Positions 26,401 through 34,239 of a stretch of 64,000 nucleotides of DNA are shown one piece after another. Where the stretch lies: assembly GCA_947561585.1 (NCBI GenBank), contig CANNZV010001595.1:62001-126000 (forward strand). Direction: 5' to 3'. The DNA is from Caprella mutica. Lineage: Eukaryota > Arthropoda > Malacostraca > Amphipoda > Caprellidae. Numbering within the stretch: the first letter of the stretch is position 1; every line of letters starts with the position of its first letter. Under the pieces are notes generated by a model that worked only from the letters and a program-made list of their open reading frames with translations, did no database searches and was not told where the DNA came from. Made by a program: the position numbers and the translations under genes.

Positions 26401-28374
26401 GTAAGTACTGTAGGGTACATTGTAAAGAAGTGGAAAGACTCAGGTTCCACAAAGAATATGCCAAGGTCAGGAGCTCCTCGGAAAATTTCAGAAAGGAGCC
26501 AGCGAAAATTCTTGCGAACTATTCGAAATGACCCTTGTTACCCGTGGGGGGCTACAGAAAGAGCTCAGCAACATGGGCGCCAAAGTCTGCAAGAATACCA
26601 TCAGTACCGTACTCCACAGAGAGAGTATCAAGCCTCGCAGACCGCGCAAGACTCCTTTACTGAAAAAAGTTCATCTTAAAGCAAGACTAGATTACGCCAA
26701 AAAGTATATGGAAGAGGATAAAACCTTTTTTGATCGCGTGATATGGTTTGACGGGACAAAAATTGAATTTTTTGGCAGAAACAATACGAGTCATGTCTGG
26801 CGTGTAGATGGTTCCGCCTATGAGAAGAAGAACACCATCCCTACCGTGAAGCACAAAGGAGGAAACATAATGATTTGGGGCTGCTTTTCCTCACGGGACA
26901 TGGGCCATAGAAATATTCGATGGGAAGATGAATGGAGTCATGTACAGGGATATTTTGGCAAATAATTTTCAAAGTTCTGTGGAGAAAATGCAGGTTGCAG
27001 GTGATTGGCGGTTCTATCACGACAATGATCCAAAGTATACAGCAAAGGCAACTAAGAAATGGTTCGAGGATAAGGGAATTCAGGTTTTGCAATGGCTGAG
27101 CCAATCATCAGACTTAAGTTCGATAGACAATTTGTGGATACTTTTGAAGAGACAGGTTCGAATATCCACCAATTGAAGATTATAGTGAAGAAAGAATGGG
27201 AAAAAATTCCATTAGATGTTTACCTTAACCTTTGAAGACCTACAGGAATTGTTTGAGAGCAGTAGCTATTGCTAAAGGAAGCCCAAATAAATATCAAGTT
27301 ATTCTTACATCTGTCCAAACATTTATTTCACTACCAATTTTAAAAAATATTGAATATCAGTTTATTTTCCAAATTAAAATTAATTTTCGTTGTTTATATT
27401 TAGTTTAATAATGTTAAGGTATTAGCTAGTATATTATATTGTTTGATATAATTTGTATCAATTTGTTAAAAAATGAACATTTTTGTATTGTCCAAAGACT
27501 TGTTTCACCTCACAGTATATGTCCCTGTTGAGGTGAAAGTGTTAAGAATACACAACTGATAAATTTGGGATAAATGAGTTCAATATTGATAGGATAGTAA
27601 GATTTTGTAGTAGTGTTTAACATCTGTTTCAGCAATATTGCTGACATCAAAAGAAGCAGTCAGAGAGGAAAATAGCCCAATGACCAAGGTCACTACCACC
27701 ATCAGTGACAATGGTCATGGATGGAGAAAAGCAACTTAACAAGAAGTGTGACAAAAAGGGACACAAGCACCAATGGCTGCAATAACAGTTGGAAGAGAAA
27801 AATGAAAAGGTGATAGTAAATGAAGCCTACTATCCCATTTAACACAAAAATCTAAAACCTTATAGTTGAAGAGCATAACTACTATCCTCTTAAACTGCCA
27901 ATAGCATTAAAAAAATATAAACATGGAGGAAAAAAGAAACAAGATCACTATTGTAATATACATTCAACACTAGTAGCAACTAGATATACTCACGTTGCAG
28001 TTTTGAATACAGGAAGGTGTCTTGGACTGAAGGAGCCTTTGTCATGTGATGCACTGTTGTTAGATGCATTAGTTCTAGGATCCTTCGTATTACCAACCTG
28101 TTTTTGTTTTAAATGTTTTGATTCAGATAAGTAATTGCGCATTTCTTCAGGATCAATGTTAATTTCCATAGTGGGAAAATAGTGTCTTGACTTTAAGTTG
28201 GGGACGATGCACTTGTTTATTTGGAAACTTCTATTTTTATTAATTTGAGATTTACTTTGTGGTGTAGAAACCTTAGGTTTCACAGAGACCATAGAACTGG
28301 GAAGTCTGGAAGCTTTGGGGTTTTCATCATTTAAAGAAGACATTTGAAATGTTGAACTAATTGAAATAAAACAC
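5185..28374 (-). CDS. Five-coding-exon host gene, unknown 321-residue protein
   Basis: Exons on the minus strand: 28374-27994 (ATG at 28343, after 31 bases of 5' UTR that follow a TTTTCAG acceptor), 18671-18580, 18149-17959, 5617-5503 and 5402-5185 (TAA stop at 5187-5185). All four introns are GT/AG and every junction phase fits, giving 966 coding bases including the stop. The N-terminal third is basic and rich in Ser, Asn, Lys and Pro, so probably disordered; the rest is Leu/Lys/Glu-rich and looks helical. No signal peptide or membrane segment is seen. I do not recognise the family and assign no function. An upstream non-coding first exon is implied but not located. Introns of about 9.3 and 12.3 kb are crowded with transposons. 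Phase agreement across four junctions is the main argument that the gene is real. Confidence 0.8.
5503..5617 (-). CDS. Penultimate coding exon of the minus-strand gene
   Basis: 115 bases between an acceptor ending CAACTTTCAG and a donor GTTAGT. It begins in phase 0 with SFLTRDFAKSIEKVKDFG and ends one base into the next codon, which the last exon completes. The 85-base intron to the last exon (5403-5502) is the shortest of the gene. Confidence 0.8.
5641..6574. other. Intron sequence, nothing recognised
   Basis: AT-rich intronic DNA upstream (in gene direction) of the penultimate exon. No transposon end or coding motif that I can support. A short minus-strand frame at 6274-6570 has no recognisable feature. 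Confidence 0.5.
6575..8860 (+). pseudogene. DIRS-type retrotransposon relic: RNase H and tyrosine recombinase
   Basis: The frame from 6575 reads into LELLAVSLAIK and IPSKLNVVADTLSR, the RNase H-like end of a DIRS reverse transcriptase, followed by a VLAVDWNTWSDIYIFPP block seen in DIRS-group polyproteins. From about 7300 the frame gives the N-terminal SAM-like part of a tyrosine recombinase. After a foreign stretch (about 7630-8150) the catalytic part resumes: ASGNRSTEL with the first Arg (about 8395), HDLRK with the His-x-x-Arg pair (about 8730), GFWSS, and a final Tyr in INIYCVNVED (about 8836). Frame changes near 6920 and 8500. The RT core and ends are missing, so this is a truncated dead copy in the host gene's 12.3 kb intron. 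Confidence 0.8.
7692..8150. mobile_element. Foreign insert in the DIRS relic, possible mariner-type terminus
   Basis: The DIRS frame stops making sense between about 7630 and 8150. Within it TA is followed by CAGGGTGTCTCAAAA (7693 on), a start typical of IS630/mariner elements. A matching right end was not found, so this may be a truncated or rearranged non-autonomous element. Confidence 0.35.
8861..9130. other. Intron sequence after the DIRS relic
   Basis: Contains a small imperfect hairpin around 8869-8906 (TGGCAGGAAGAA / TTCTTCTGCCA). Otherwise AT-rich without recognised content. Confidence 0.4.
9139..9241. repeat. 103-bp palindromic mini-element
   Basis: Arms of about 39 bp (GAATATGTTTAACTCAGGAC at the outer end) face each other around a loop containing GAGCGGAGCGAAAAAGCTC. 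A second partial copy lies at 11257-11332 with the same left arm but the loop inverted. Both are preceded by GGCACAAG. Inversion of the loop between arms is expected when the arms recombine. Confidence 0.75.
9311..11031. mobile_element. Non-autonomous hAT-type element carrying a minisatellite
   Basis: Terminal inverted repeats begin CAGAGATGGGCG and end CGCCCATCTCTG. A perfect 8-bp duplication CGAGTTGT flanks it (9303-9310 and 11032-11039), the hAT signature. Subterminal regions on both sides (9325-9445 and 10927-11015) are packed with AAGTACTT/AAGTAC words, likely the subterminal binding motifs hAT transposases use. There is no transposase; the interior is mostly a 32-bp tandem array. Length 1721 bp. 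Confidence 0.9.
9836..10890. repeat. 32-bp minisatellite inside the hAT element, about 33 copies
   Basis: Core words GATGATGTACTATCAGAG and AAAAGAGTCACTGT alternate for about 1 kb. Most copies differ by single bases; a few are shortened by 2-3 bases (10024-10040 and 10262-10272). Being internal to an element with an intact duplication, the array either moved with the element or expanded after insertion. Confidence 0.95.
11257..11332. repeat. Second, partial copy of the palindromic mini-element
   Basis: Left arm as at 9139; the loop (AGAGCTTTTTCGCTCCGCTC) is in the opposite orientation and the right arm is missing. Confidence 0.65.
11333..12074. other. Intron sequence, nothing recognised
   Basis: AT-rich, no coding motif. 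The last 30 bases before the Copia LTR (GAGGGAGCATTG...) resemble the Copia element's own polypurine-tract region, see findings. Confidence 0.45.
12075..12292 (+). repeat. Copia 5' LTR
   Basis: Starts TGTCACATTGATTAG and matches the 3' LTR through AAATAAACTGATTAATTG to CTCAATTACAGCA, with weaker similarity to GTTTTCA. AATAAA occurs in both copies and could serve as the poly(A) hexamer. Confidence 0.8.
12313..12326 (+). other. Primer-binding site for a half tRNA-iMet
   Basis: GGTTATGGGCCCAG is the exact complement of the anticodon-arm sequence CTGGGCCCATAACC of insect initiator tRNA-Met. Copia-group elements are known to prime from a fragment of this tRNA cut at the anticodon. It sits about 20 bases after the LTR. 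Confidence 0.85.
12435..16051 (+). pseudogene. Copia gag-pol polyprotein, broken
   Basis: Order: gag from ATG 12435; zinc knuckle CYKCGKLGHIKRNC (about 13060); protease FDSGAPQHM (about 13240); integrase HHCC region and core with HSDICG (about 13840), RTDNGG (about 14028) and AERMNRTLVE (about 14138); reverse transcriptase with YVDD (about 15147); RNase H with SDSDWAGD (about 15652) and ALSTAEAEY (about 15768); end FTKGL at 16051. Damage: stops near 12530, 12710, 12908, 12976 and 13648, frameshifts near 13200, 14010-14100, 14850 and 15600, and a deletion in RT near 15060 that removes the part between the first catalytic Asp region and the YVDD block. Not functional. Confidence 0.9.
16138..16363 (+). 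repeat. Copia 3' LTR
   Basis: Preceded by the purine-rich GAGGAGGAGCATTAAAA. Matches the 5' LTR but has a T-rich insertion after AAAGTTTTCTTT and lacks a short block (AACATGCC) present in the left copy. Confidence 0.8.
16364..17165. other. Intron sequence, nothing recognised
   Basis: AT-rich. The open frame 16857-17144 has no domain or splice context that I can support. Confidence 0.45.
17166..17456. mobile_element. piggyBac-type MITE (291 bp)
   Basis: Ends CCCTTTAGCGGGCA and, reverse complemented, CCCTTTAGAGGGCA. Right flank is TTAA (17457-17460), left flank ATAA (17162-17165), a one-base change from the piggyBac target. Near the right end lies a perfect 18-bp palindrome GTATCACTCGAGTGATAC. 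No coding content. Confidence 0.75.
17815..17958 (-). repeat. Tandem copies of an exon end plus its 5' splice site
   Basis: Directly after the donor of the 17959-18149 exon (minus strand) the sequence repeats the exon's last part and its donor: units of about 40 bp, each with TTGGAGAG...ATG followed by GTGAGT (GTGAGT at about 17958, 17918, 17878 and 17842; a degenerate GTGGAT near 17805). Two units are nearly identical. This creates four consecutive consensus donors. Confidence 0.85.
17959..18149 (-). CDS. Third coding exon of the minus-strand gene
   Basis: 191 bases. Acceptor TTATTATTTCAG, donor GTGAGT. Reads AVKECIYCWFEMGSEWQRL near its start and IGEKLKDL at its end. It enters with two bases completing a Glu codon and leaves in phase 0, matching the exon at 5617. 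Reading through the donor into the tandem copies would stay open for 26 codons before a stop. Confidence 0.85.
18580..18671 (-). CDS. Second coding exon of the minus-strand gene
   Basis: 92 bases between a TTTGTTTCAG acceptor and a GTAGGT donor. Encodes STPRPSMKEKLKVCIVDQ and on to LSLVS. The first base completes a Thr codon begun in the ATG exon; the last base begins the Glu codon completed by the next exon. Confidence 0.8.
18675..19840. other. Intron sequence, nothing recognised
   Basis: AT-rich, no open frame with recognisable content and no transposon termini that I can support. Confidence 0.45.
19841..20230 (-). other. GC-richer patch with possible decayed coding sequence
   Basis: Base composition differs from the flanks. 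On the minus strand a frame gives CCLGPEVRTHIVEEGHSYHR followed by WDSTLVVLLTDHRR, reminiscent of a degraded retroelement C-terminus, but I cannot name the family. A poly-C run follows at 20277-20290. Confidence 0.3.
20467..20560. mobile_element. Possible hAT-MITE terminus
   Basis: CAGGGTTGGCAAGG is followed by a hairpin (GGTTTCCCCC / GGGGGAAAC) and a second copy of GGGGGAAACC. The start is typical of hAT ends but no right end or target duplication was found. Confidence 0.3.
20588..21005. repeat. 20/21-bp minisatellite, about 20 copies
   Basis: Unit AATGTCTGTGTGCCCCTTCA plus C, with early copies reading TGTGCTCCTTTAC and a central block one base shorter. The length change shifts the frame, which is why open frames here mix several peptide repeats; none is a credible protein. 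Lies in the 9.3 kb intron. Confidence 0.95.
21006..21420. other. Intron sequence, nothing recognised
   Basis: AT-rich; no supported feature. Confidence 0.4.
21425..21650 (+). pseudogene. Fragment of a mariner-like (DD37D type) transposase
   Basis: A frame reads TFLQDGATAHTVNIKQEWC, closely matching the second catalytic Asp region of the transposase at 36600-37230 on the other strand. The third Asp region is degraded. Only the middle of the catalytic domain remains. Confidence 0.65.
22040..22440. repeat. Interspersed repeat, copy 1
   Basis: Shares long similarity with 27640-27950 (GACAATG/CATGGATG, GGGACACAAGCAC, CACAAAAATCTAA and AGTTGAAGA blocks in the same order) and, inverted, with 48770-48900. 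Three copies in the window indicate an unclassified dispersed repeat. No coding motif recognised. Confidence 0.7.
22445..22987. other. Intron sequence left of the piggyBac
   Basis: Includes a CCACCCCC/CCCCTGGGGG patch at 22455-22510 related to 4509-4570. It ends with the TTAA target (22984-22987). Otherwise unremarkable. Confidence 0.4.
22988..25854 (+). mobile_element. piggyBac element, nearly complete
   Basis: Ends CCCTTTCGCTCCTGGCA and, reverse complemented, CCCTTTCGATCTGGCA, each next to TTAA (22984-22987 and 25855-25858). The 2867-bp length and a single transposase between the ends fit an autonomous piggyBac. It sits in the 9.3 kb intron of the minus-strand gene, in the opposite orientation to it. 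Confidence 0.92.
23462..25190 (+). pseudogene. piggyBac transposase with a frameshift and stop codons
   Basis: Starts MANKWLNEEQIEDML at 23462; the acidic N-terminal part runs to 23911, where a frame change near 23890 leads into the catalytic part. Catalytic motifs: LAIDESMVRFKG (first Asp, about 24187), FFDNYFSS (second, about 24436), MGAVDKHDML (third, about 24750). A C-terminal Cys-rich segment (RCEVCS, then KMCFNEYH) follows. In-frame stops: TGA near 23986 and 24216, TAG at 25023 and two more TAGs before 25140. The two TGA stops fall where Arg (CGA) is expected, so single CpG-type transitions explain them. Only slightly decayed. Confidence 0.92.
25954..27515 (+). mobile_element. Tc1-like element with long terminal inverted repeats
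   Basis: Ends CAGTGAGGTGCAACAAGTCT and, reverse complemented, CTGTGAGGTGAAACAAGTCT, each next to TA (25952-25953 and 27516-27517). The inverted repeats extend about 190 bp and carry an internal repeat of the end motif (GTTTGAACAACC near 26132; its mate near 27310), the IR/DR arrangement known in several Tc1 relatives. Total 1562 bp. Confidence 0.92.
26296..27176 (+). pseudogene. Tc1-like transposase, frameshifted
   Basis: ATG at 26296 is followed three codons later by TGA. The paired-like helix-turn-helix reads SYRSIAQTLHVTVSTVGYIV. A frame change near 26530 leads to the linker and the first catalytic Asp in VIWFDGTKIEFFG, then IWGCFSSRDMG. Another change near 26890 leads to HDNDPKYTAK (second Asp) and SSDLSSIDNLW, where the usual third acidic residue is Asp and not the Glu of most Tc1 relatives. 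Non-functional. Confidence 0.88.
27640..27950. repeat. Interspersed repeat, copy 2
   Basis: Same dispersed repeat as 22040-22440, same orientation, about 5.6 kb apart in one intron. Confidence 0.7.
27994..28374 (-). CDS. First coding exon of the minus-strand gene
   Basis: Acceptor ATTTTCAG above 28374, 31 bases of 5' UTR, ATG at 28343 (context TTTCAAATG), then 116 full codons and two bases before donor GTGAGT (27993-27988). Peptide begins MSSLNDENPKASRLPSSM. The composition is low-complexity and polar with many Ser, Asn and Lys. Reading past the donor gives a stop within one codon, which fits a real splice site. Confidence 0.8.
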
Positions 28375-28451
28375 CTGAAAATAGAAATATGTTTTACATT
28401 ATATTAGTTTATATATTATATAATTAATTTGACATTATAATATATACTTAT

Positions 28452-28790
28452 GAACAAAGATTTGATGTAGAAACTAGCCATGCGTAATGAGTTTGAATTC
28501 CTGATTTTAGTAATTTCTTGAACAAAAGAGAATGAGTCCTGAACCGTATATTGATTGGTGGTGATGGGTTTTAGGAGAGGTAGAAGAAATTTAGCAATTT
28601 TGTATCCTGAAATTTAGCAATTTTGTATCACCACCAATCAATATACGGTTCAGGAATCATTCTCTTTTGTTCAAGAAATTACTAAAATCAGGAATTCAAA
28701 CTCATTACGCATGGCTAGTTTCGACATCAAATCTTTGTTCACCAATATACCTTTGGATGAAACCATCGAAATATATACTTAATTTTACAT
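28452..28790 (+). mobile_element. Penelope-like element fragment with an inverted 5' end
   Basis: The plus strand from 28627 reads on to MASFDIKSLFTNIPLDETIE, the well-known first-Asp block of Penelope reverse transcriptases. The first 114 bp are duplicated in inverse orientation at 28452-28565 with only two differences, separated by 61 bp. The fragment is truncated on both sides. It lies 77 bp from the acceptor of the ATG exon, inside the presumed first intron. Confidence 0.85.
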
Positions 28791-28860
28791 TATAATAAAA
28801 TAAATAAATCATTAATTTTACCTATTCACTCGTGTATTTAGGCTCGAGTACAGTTATTAT

Positions 28861-28960
28861 TTACATTAAAGGGGGCAGAGAATTAAGAGAAATGAGAGGA
28901 GAGAATTAAGTGAAATGAGAGGAGAGAATTAAGTGAAATGAGAGGAGAGAATTCAGTGAG
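28861..28960. repeat. 23-bp minisatellite, about 4 copies
   Basis: Unit GAGAATTAAGTGAAATGAGA plus GGA. Purine-rich on the plus strand. Confidence 0.85.
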
Positions 28961-28980
28961 ATGAGAGAATTGAGCAATGG

Positions 28981-29695
28981 AAGATTAGGGTGGGCAATGA
29001 ATGATTATGGTGGGCAATGAAAGTTTATGGTGGGCAATGAAAGTTTATGGTGGGCAATGAAAGTTTATGGAGGGCAATGAAGGTTTATGGTGGGCAATGA
29101 AAGTTTATGGTGGTCAATGAAAGTTAATGGTGGGCAATGAAAGATTATGGTGGACAAAGAATATGGTGGGCAATGAAAGATTATGGTGGGCAATGAAAGA
29201 TTATGGTGGGCAATGAAAGATTATGGTGGGCAATGAAAGATTATGGTGGGCAATGAAAGATTATGGTGGGCAATGAAAGATTATGGTGGGCAATGAAAGA
29301 TTACGGTGGACAATGAAAGATTACGGTGGACAATGAAAGATTATGGTGGGCAATGAAAGATTATGGTGGACAATGAAAGATTACGGTGGACAATGAAAGA
29401 TTACGGTGGACAATGAAAGATTACGGTGGACAATGAAAGATTATGGTGGACAATGAATGATTATTGTGGGCAATGAAAGGTTATGGTGGGCAATGAAAGG
29501 TTATGGTGGGCAATGAGAGATATGGTGGGCAATGAAAGGTTATGGTGGGCAATGAAAGGTTATGGTGGGCAATGAGAGGTTATGGTGGGCAATGAGAGGT
29601 TATGGTGGGCAATGAGAGGTTATGGTGGGCAATGAAAGGTTATGGTGGGCAATGAAAGGTTATGGTGGGCAATGAAAGATTATGGTGGGCAATAA
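28981..29695. repeat. 20-bp minisatellite, about 35 copies
   Basis: Unit GATTATGGTGGGCAATGAAA with blocks of variants (GGTTATGG, GATTACGGTGGAC, AGTTTATGG). Variants cluster, showing local spread of single changes. Confidence 0.95.
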
Positions 29696-29739
29696 AAATT
29701 CTCAATAAAACTACTCCATTACGGTAATTCATTATCCGA

Positions 29740-31840
29740 TTCAGTTCTGGTAATTCATGGACTGTTCCAGTCCAGCCTGCAAAAGATGGGAGAAGTTGTG
29801 AAGCTTATCCAACAACCGTCGAACTAGCAGCCTCTCCATTAGCTTGCCGATATGTGAGGTTACAGCCAATTGCCCTAACCTCGCATATCGGCAAGCTAAT
29901 GGAGAGGCTGGTAGTGCAGAGGTTTTCAGTCAGGCTTCAGAAGAGGGACAATTGATCAGTGCCTTCGCATGCCACAAACTATCAGCGACGGGTTTCAGAA
30001 AAAAAACAATTGAGAGGACTGTCCTGACCCTCATCGATTACAGTGAAGATACTGGAGGCAGAAATACCAGGGAGATACGTTGGGTGGACGGAGGAGTGGA
30101 TGGTCAACAAACAGACGAGGGTGAGGTTTGGGGAGACGGAGAGTAGAACCAGATGTATGAAGAGAGGATTTCCCCAGGAGGGGGAGGGGGTTCTGTCTTC
30201 AATTTTTTACCTGATATTCATTGATGACCTATTCGGGACAGCATCGTCAGTGGATATGCAAACGACCTGGCAGTGGCTATCCAGGACAGAAGTAAGGAAC
30301 AAGCAGTGAAGAAGATGCAGATGGAAGTGGATGAAGAGGTGGATTGGAGTAAGAGGTGTGGATTGGAGTAAGAGGTGTGGCTTGGAGCTCAGTGCGAGCA
30401 AATGTAGCATTTGCCTCTACTCCACATTCATCGGAGTCGGGATGGACACCAGAAGTGAGGATTGGAGAGGAACCTCTGAGTAGGGATGATAACCAGAGGT
30501 TTCTCAGGGTGACTTATGACAGGAGGCTCACTTTCAGTAGACATGTAGATGAGGTAGCGGAGAGGATGAAGAGCAGGAACGGGCTGCTGAGCAGAGTGGC
30601 GGGAGCGAGCTGGGGATGTAGGATGACAGGAAGATATATACGGCAACTCAGAGGAGCGTGGAGAGTGCGCCTGGCGCATGGGCCCCGAGGCTTTCCAACT
30701 CTAACTTGGACAAGGAAGAAACAGACCAATTGCATGCAACAAGAATCATAAACGGCAACACTAGAAGCACTCCACAGGAAGTAGTGTTGCTGGAGGCTGG
30801 GCTAGAGAAGATGAGGGACAGATTTGAGGAGATAGCTGTGAAGATACACAAGAAGTGGAAGGGTGAGGGGATAGAGGACCTAAGAGATCAGGTGGAGAGG
30901 AAGGTGCCTAGGAGGACCGGGAAGACAGACTGGAGGGAAATGAGTAGGAGAGCGCTGGAAACAATCCTGGAGGGAGTGGAAGGATGAAACAGCAAGAGGG
31001 AAGGGGCCTGCCCTGGAGGTGCGGTGCATTGTACAGTATGCAAAGACAATGAGGTGCAACCCACCAGAAGAGAGGTGATGGACCTGTGTGGGCAGCTGGA
31101 CCTGATGGTCTATATGGACGGATCAGCAGAGGGAGTGAAGAAGGGGGGGAGGTGGGGTTGTGGTGAGGAGAGCAGCTTTAGTGCGGGGAGGGAAGCAATG
31201 AGCAAAGAGGTGGGATGGATGTTGGATGAGGAGTAGAGCGGCCGTGGTCACGGATAGTAGATCCTTAGTGGATGCATTGCAGGGGGACAAGGGAGGACCG
31301 GAACTGAGGCAGATTAGAGAGAAGCTGTGGGAGTTGGAGGAGGACGGTAGGGAGGTGCAACTGGTGTGGGTACTGGGACACAGAGGACTGCAAGGTAACG
31401 AGCAGGCAAACGAGAGATGTGTCAGGGGCAGGTGAGGCTGGACGGAAGCACAAGGGAAGCAGTAATAGGCAAGGGAGCACAGAAAGAGGAGAATGGGGGT
31501 GCAGCACGCTGATATCAGGAGGAGGTATGAGGGGGGGGATGGAGGAGAGCAGAGTTTGACTAGGGAGGAGAGGGTGGACCTGGCCAGATTCTGGTTTGGA
31601 CATCATCCAGCCCTCTGGAGGTGGAGGAGTATGGTGGGTCTGGAGGCAACAGCGGAGTTCAGGTTGTGAGGGGAGGAGAGCAGTGAGCAACTGTGGATGC
31701 GGTGCCCGTCGCTGGAGGAGAGGAGGAGGGCAGAGTTGGGAGGAGCTTTGGAGAGCTGCTAGAGGACCAGGTCCGGTTTTTGGCGACCCTCAGGATGATC
31801 CTGAGTCGCCTAAGTAAATAGCAACAACAATAACAGTCGA
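29740..31840 (+). pseudogene. Non-LTR retrotransposon (LINE) 3' part: RT and RNase H
   Basis: Markedly GC- and AG-richer than its surroundings. Blocks: LTSHIGKLMERLVVQRF type RT start (about 29877), FGETESRTRCMKRGFPQ (about 30130), IFIDDLFGT (about 30218), ILRVTYDRRLTFSRHVDEVA (about 30506), RNase H blocks LMVYMDGSAEG (about 31101), VTDSRSLVDAL (about 31245) and VWVLGHRGLQGNEQAN (about 31362), then a C-terminal EQLWMRCPSLEERRR block (about 31683) and the end near 31815. Possession of RNase H points to the I/R1/Jockey side of LINEs. Many frameshifts and stops. The tail after the stop is CAA/TAA-like. The left end is an inverted duplicate (29740-29870) of the RT start. Confidence 0.85.
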
Positions 31841-31964
31841 GGCCTTGAAATTGGCCTTCCGATATATCCAATGATAATTTTCCAATTAATTCCCATGTTT
31901 ACTTGTAATTATTGGTATTTTGAGATTTTTGTTTATTTTGAAAAGAAATGAATTGTATAGCTAG

Positions 31965-32185
31965 ACCCCACAAAATCTTTGAAAAAGCTGAAAAAATTCA
32001 TCAATAATTTTGCAGATCCACCAACATTTTTCACAATTTATCACCCAAAAATTAATGGCAAGTTGGTTACACTAACAAAGGAATGAACAGCTAAAAATCC
32101 ATCGACGTTGCTGGAATATTATTTTCAAAGGGAGGAAAATTCTACCAACAAGTCGATGAAATTTCTATGAAATACAGTCTGGGTC
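31965..32185 (-). mobile_element. CCAGTCTG-family MITE, inverted copy
   Basis: Reverse-oriented relative of the 41370-41615 element: ends near CAGACTGTATTTCATAG on the minus strand, with the shared GAATATTATTTTC and CCACCAACATTTT blocks. The other end is truncated. Faces the next copy head to head, about 45 bp apart. Confidence 0.6.
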
Positions 32186-32231
32186 TTGCGTCTTTCAATA
32201 TTGGTCATACGTGGATGTGTGTGGTAGTACG

Positions 32232-32430
32232 CCAGTCTGTATTTCATGTTTTTCCCCTTTGAAAATAATATTCTAGTAAAGTCGGTGGAATTTTAGCTAT
32301 TTATTCCAATGTACCGTTAATTTTTCAGTGGCTAAATGAGGAAAATGTTGGTGGATCAGCAAAACATGTTGGTGGATTTTTTAAGCTTTTTAACAAGTCA
32401 GAGGATTTTTGTGGACAAAATACAGACTGG
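32232..32430 (+). mobile_element. CCAGTCTG-family MITE copy
   Basis: Starts CCAGTCTGTATTTCATG and ends AAATACAGACTGG. The interior shares TGAAAATAATATTCT and AGTCGGTGGA with the other copies. No target duplication was found, so one border may be rearranged. Confidence 0.75.
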
Positions 32431-33598
32431 TGCCGTAATATGGTGTGCCGCTCAGCTTTTAGATACTGTTGCAAATAGCTACTTTAAAATTAGTTGAATG
32501 TGGCCTGCCAGGCCAAATAAAAGCTAATTGTGCCAATTTCAATATTATTTTCTTCTGGTATCTTCTGGCGGGTATTATTTTTCATCACCTCGGTGAGTCA
32601 CCATTCTTGTTTGGGACGCTTGATGGTACTACAGTCCGTTATGTCCTCTACATAAGACTATAAGAGTCTGATATTTCTTAAAGACTAGATGAGTCTTGCA
32701 GCTTCGTAATCTAGAGGCTAGACTAGTCTCCTATAGATTAACACCAGTGATTACCGTAAAATTCACTCCCGGAAAATACTTCCACCACCCTTATTTGAGA
32801 ACGCCTGGTCTCACACTGATCTTGCTACCAGAATATCCTCTCACCACCCTAAGAAGATTATGGAATGCAAGGATGGCACTATGGACATTATAAGAGAGTA
32901 ATTCCATGAAAATAGCTACCTCTTGAATCAAAATCATCCTTTCCATAATATTATAATAGCCTTATCAACTTCATATTTTAACTAATTAGAATTTTCACTT
33001 TTGTTCAGAGAGAGGAATTAAAACTTAAAACTTGTTTCAGTCAAGTCTTTCCAATAGATCACCTTTGGCATTAAAACTAAATTAGAACCTGTAATGTATT
33101 GACATGGCCCATGTTTCAGTTTCAGAAGCTGGAAAATTGTAAGCCATTTTTTGAGCTAAAATTTCACAAATATTCCAAGCCAAAATTAACATGTGACCAT
33201 AGGAATTAATTCAAAATTTTAAGCCAATTAGACATATCTGAGTTTTGACCTTTTGATATCTAAGCCAATTAATTGGCTTTAACTGACATACTCTATAACT
33301 TGGATATTATGAGGCAACCTAGGTAGGTCCATTTTCATATCAAATTGGCGACTCTACTGTTATACTATGAATCATGTCCGTATGTGTGTACCTACAGAGA
33401 CACTCTGTATGCAAAAGATGCATGAAGTTGTGAAGTTTATCCGGCAACTAGGGTCACACAGGTAAATTGCGGCCCTTTAATTTCCAATTGTAGCCATCGC
33501 AAGAATTTCTCTAAAACATGCTGAACCTAATTCATATTATAATGTTGCATATAAAAAGAAGCTCAATGCTTGCTATATATTTTTAGTATGTGTATTAA
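32431..33598. other. Gene-free stretch
   Basis: No supported coding or repeat feature, apart from a short block near 33424 (GAAGTTGTGAAGTTTATCC) resembling 29792, and TTAA at 33595-33598, the target of the next element. Confidence 0.45.
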
Positions 33599-33817
33599 CA
33601 CGTTCACTGCGTATCTGGATATAGCTAGGTGGCTTTCCTGTTATATTAATGACAGTTATATCAATAAATCCATAAGTTGAAGATTAATCATTATATTAGT
33701 AATTATAAGCAATTTTAAAAACACAACAAAAATTTGCATTCGGCACACGGGTGACCCGATACGCAACAGTGTAATTCCACTGCAGGTACACATATGGCCC
33801 GAAACGCAGTGAACGTG
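33599..33817. mobile_element. piggyBac-type MITE (219 bp)
   Basis: Perfect 13-bp ends CACGTTCACTGCG / CGCAGTGAACGTG, flanked by TTAA on both sides (33595-33598 and 33818-33821). No coding capacity. Confidence 0.88.
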
Positions 33818-34239
33818 TTAACTTTGTAGCTACTATTTTTGTTAAGAGGTTTGTGGTTAAAGGCCGAAGTTAGCTACAGCGCCGCCATTTACCTGCTTCA
33901 CCCTATTCAGGCCTTGTAATTAGTCTTCTGAATTATCAGGTGACAATTTCTTAATTAATTCTTATGTTCACATGTAATTTTGGAGAGTATTAAGAGATTT
34001 TAGGCCATTTTGGAGAGAAATTTGAAAAACTTTGGAGAGAAATTGCCCCAAAAATTAAATATCTGGAGACTGATTGTGCATCAGGGTGGAGCATTTTTTC
34101 AACTTTTCAGAGTTGGGTTTGTTAATAGTAATATTTTCATGCTCTGGAGCAGGTCTTGCTCTTTCCAATGCAATAAACAGAAATTTAAATTTCCAAATAG
34201 TTTTGGAGATAAGGGGGGTGCGGGGTAATTCCCCGTACA
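33818..34239. other. Gene-free stretch between MITE and LINE
   Basis: Contains GGAGAG-rich sequence and a short repeat of GTGCGGGGTAATT (34218 and 34247). Nothing coding recognised. Confidence 0.4.

Noticed and set aside
31265..31690. Long antisense open frame rich in Pro, Leu and Ser
   Set aside because: Shadow of the AG-rich LINE RNase H coding region on the other strand.
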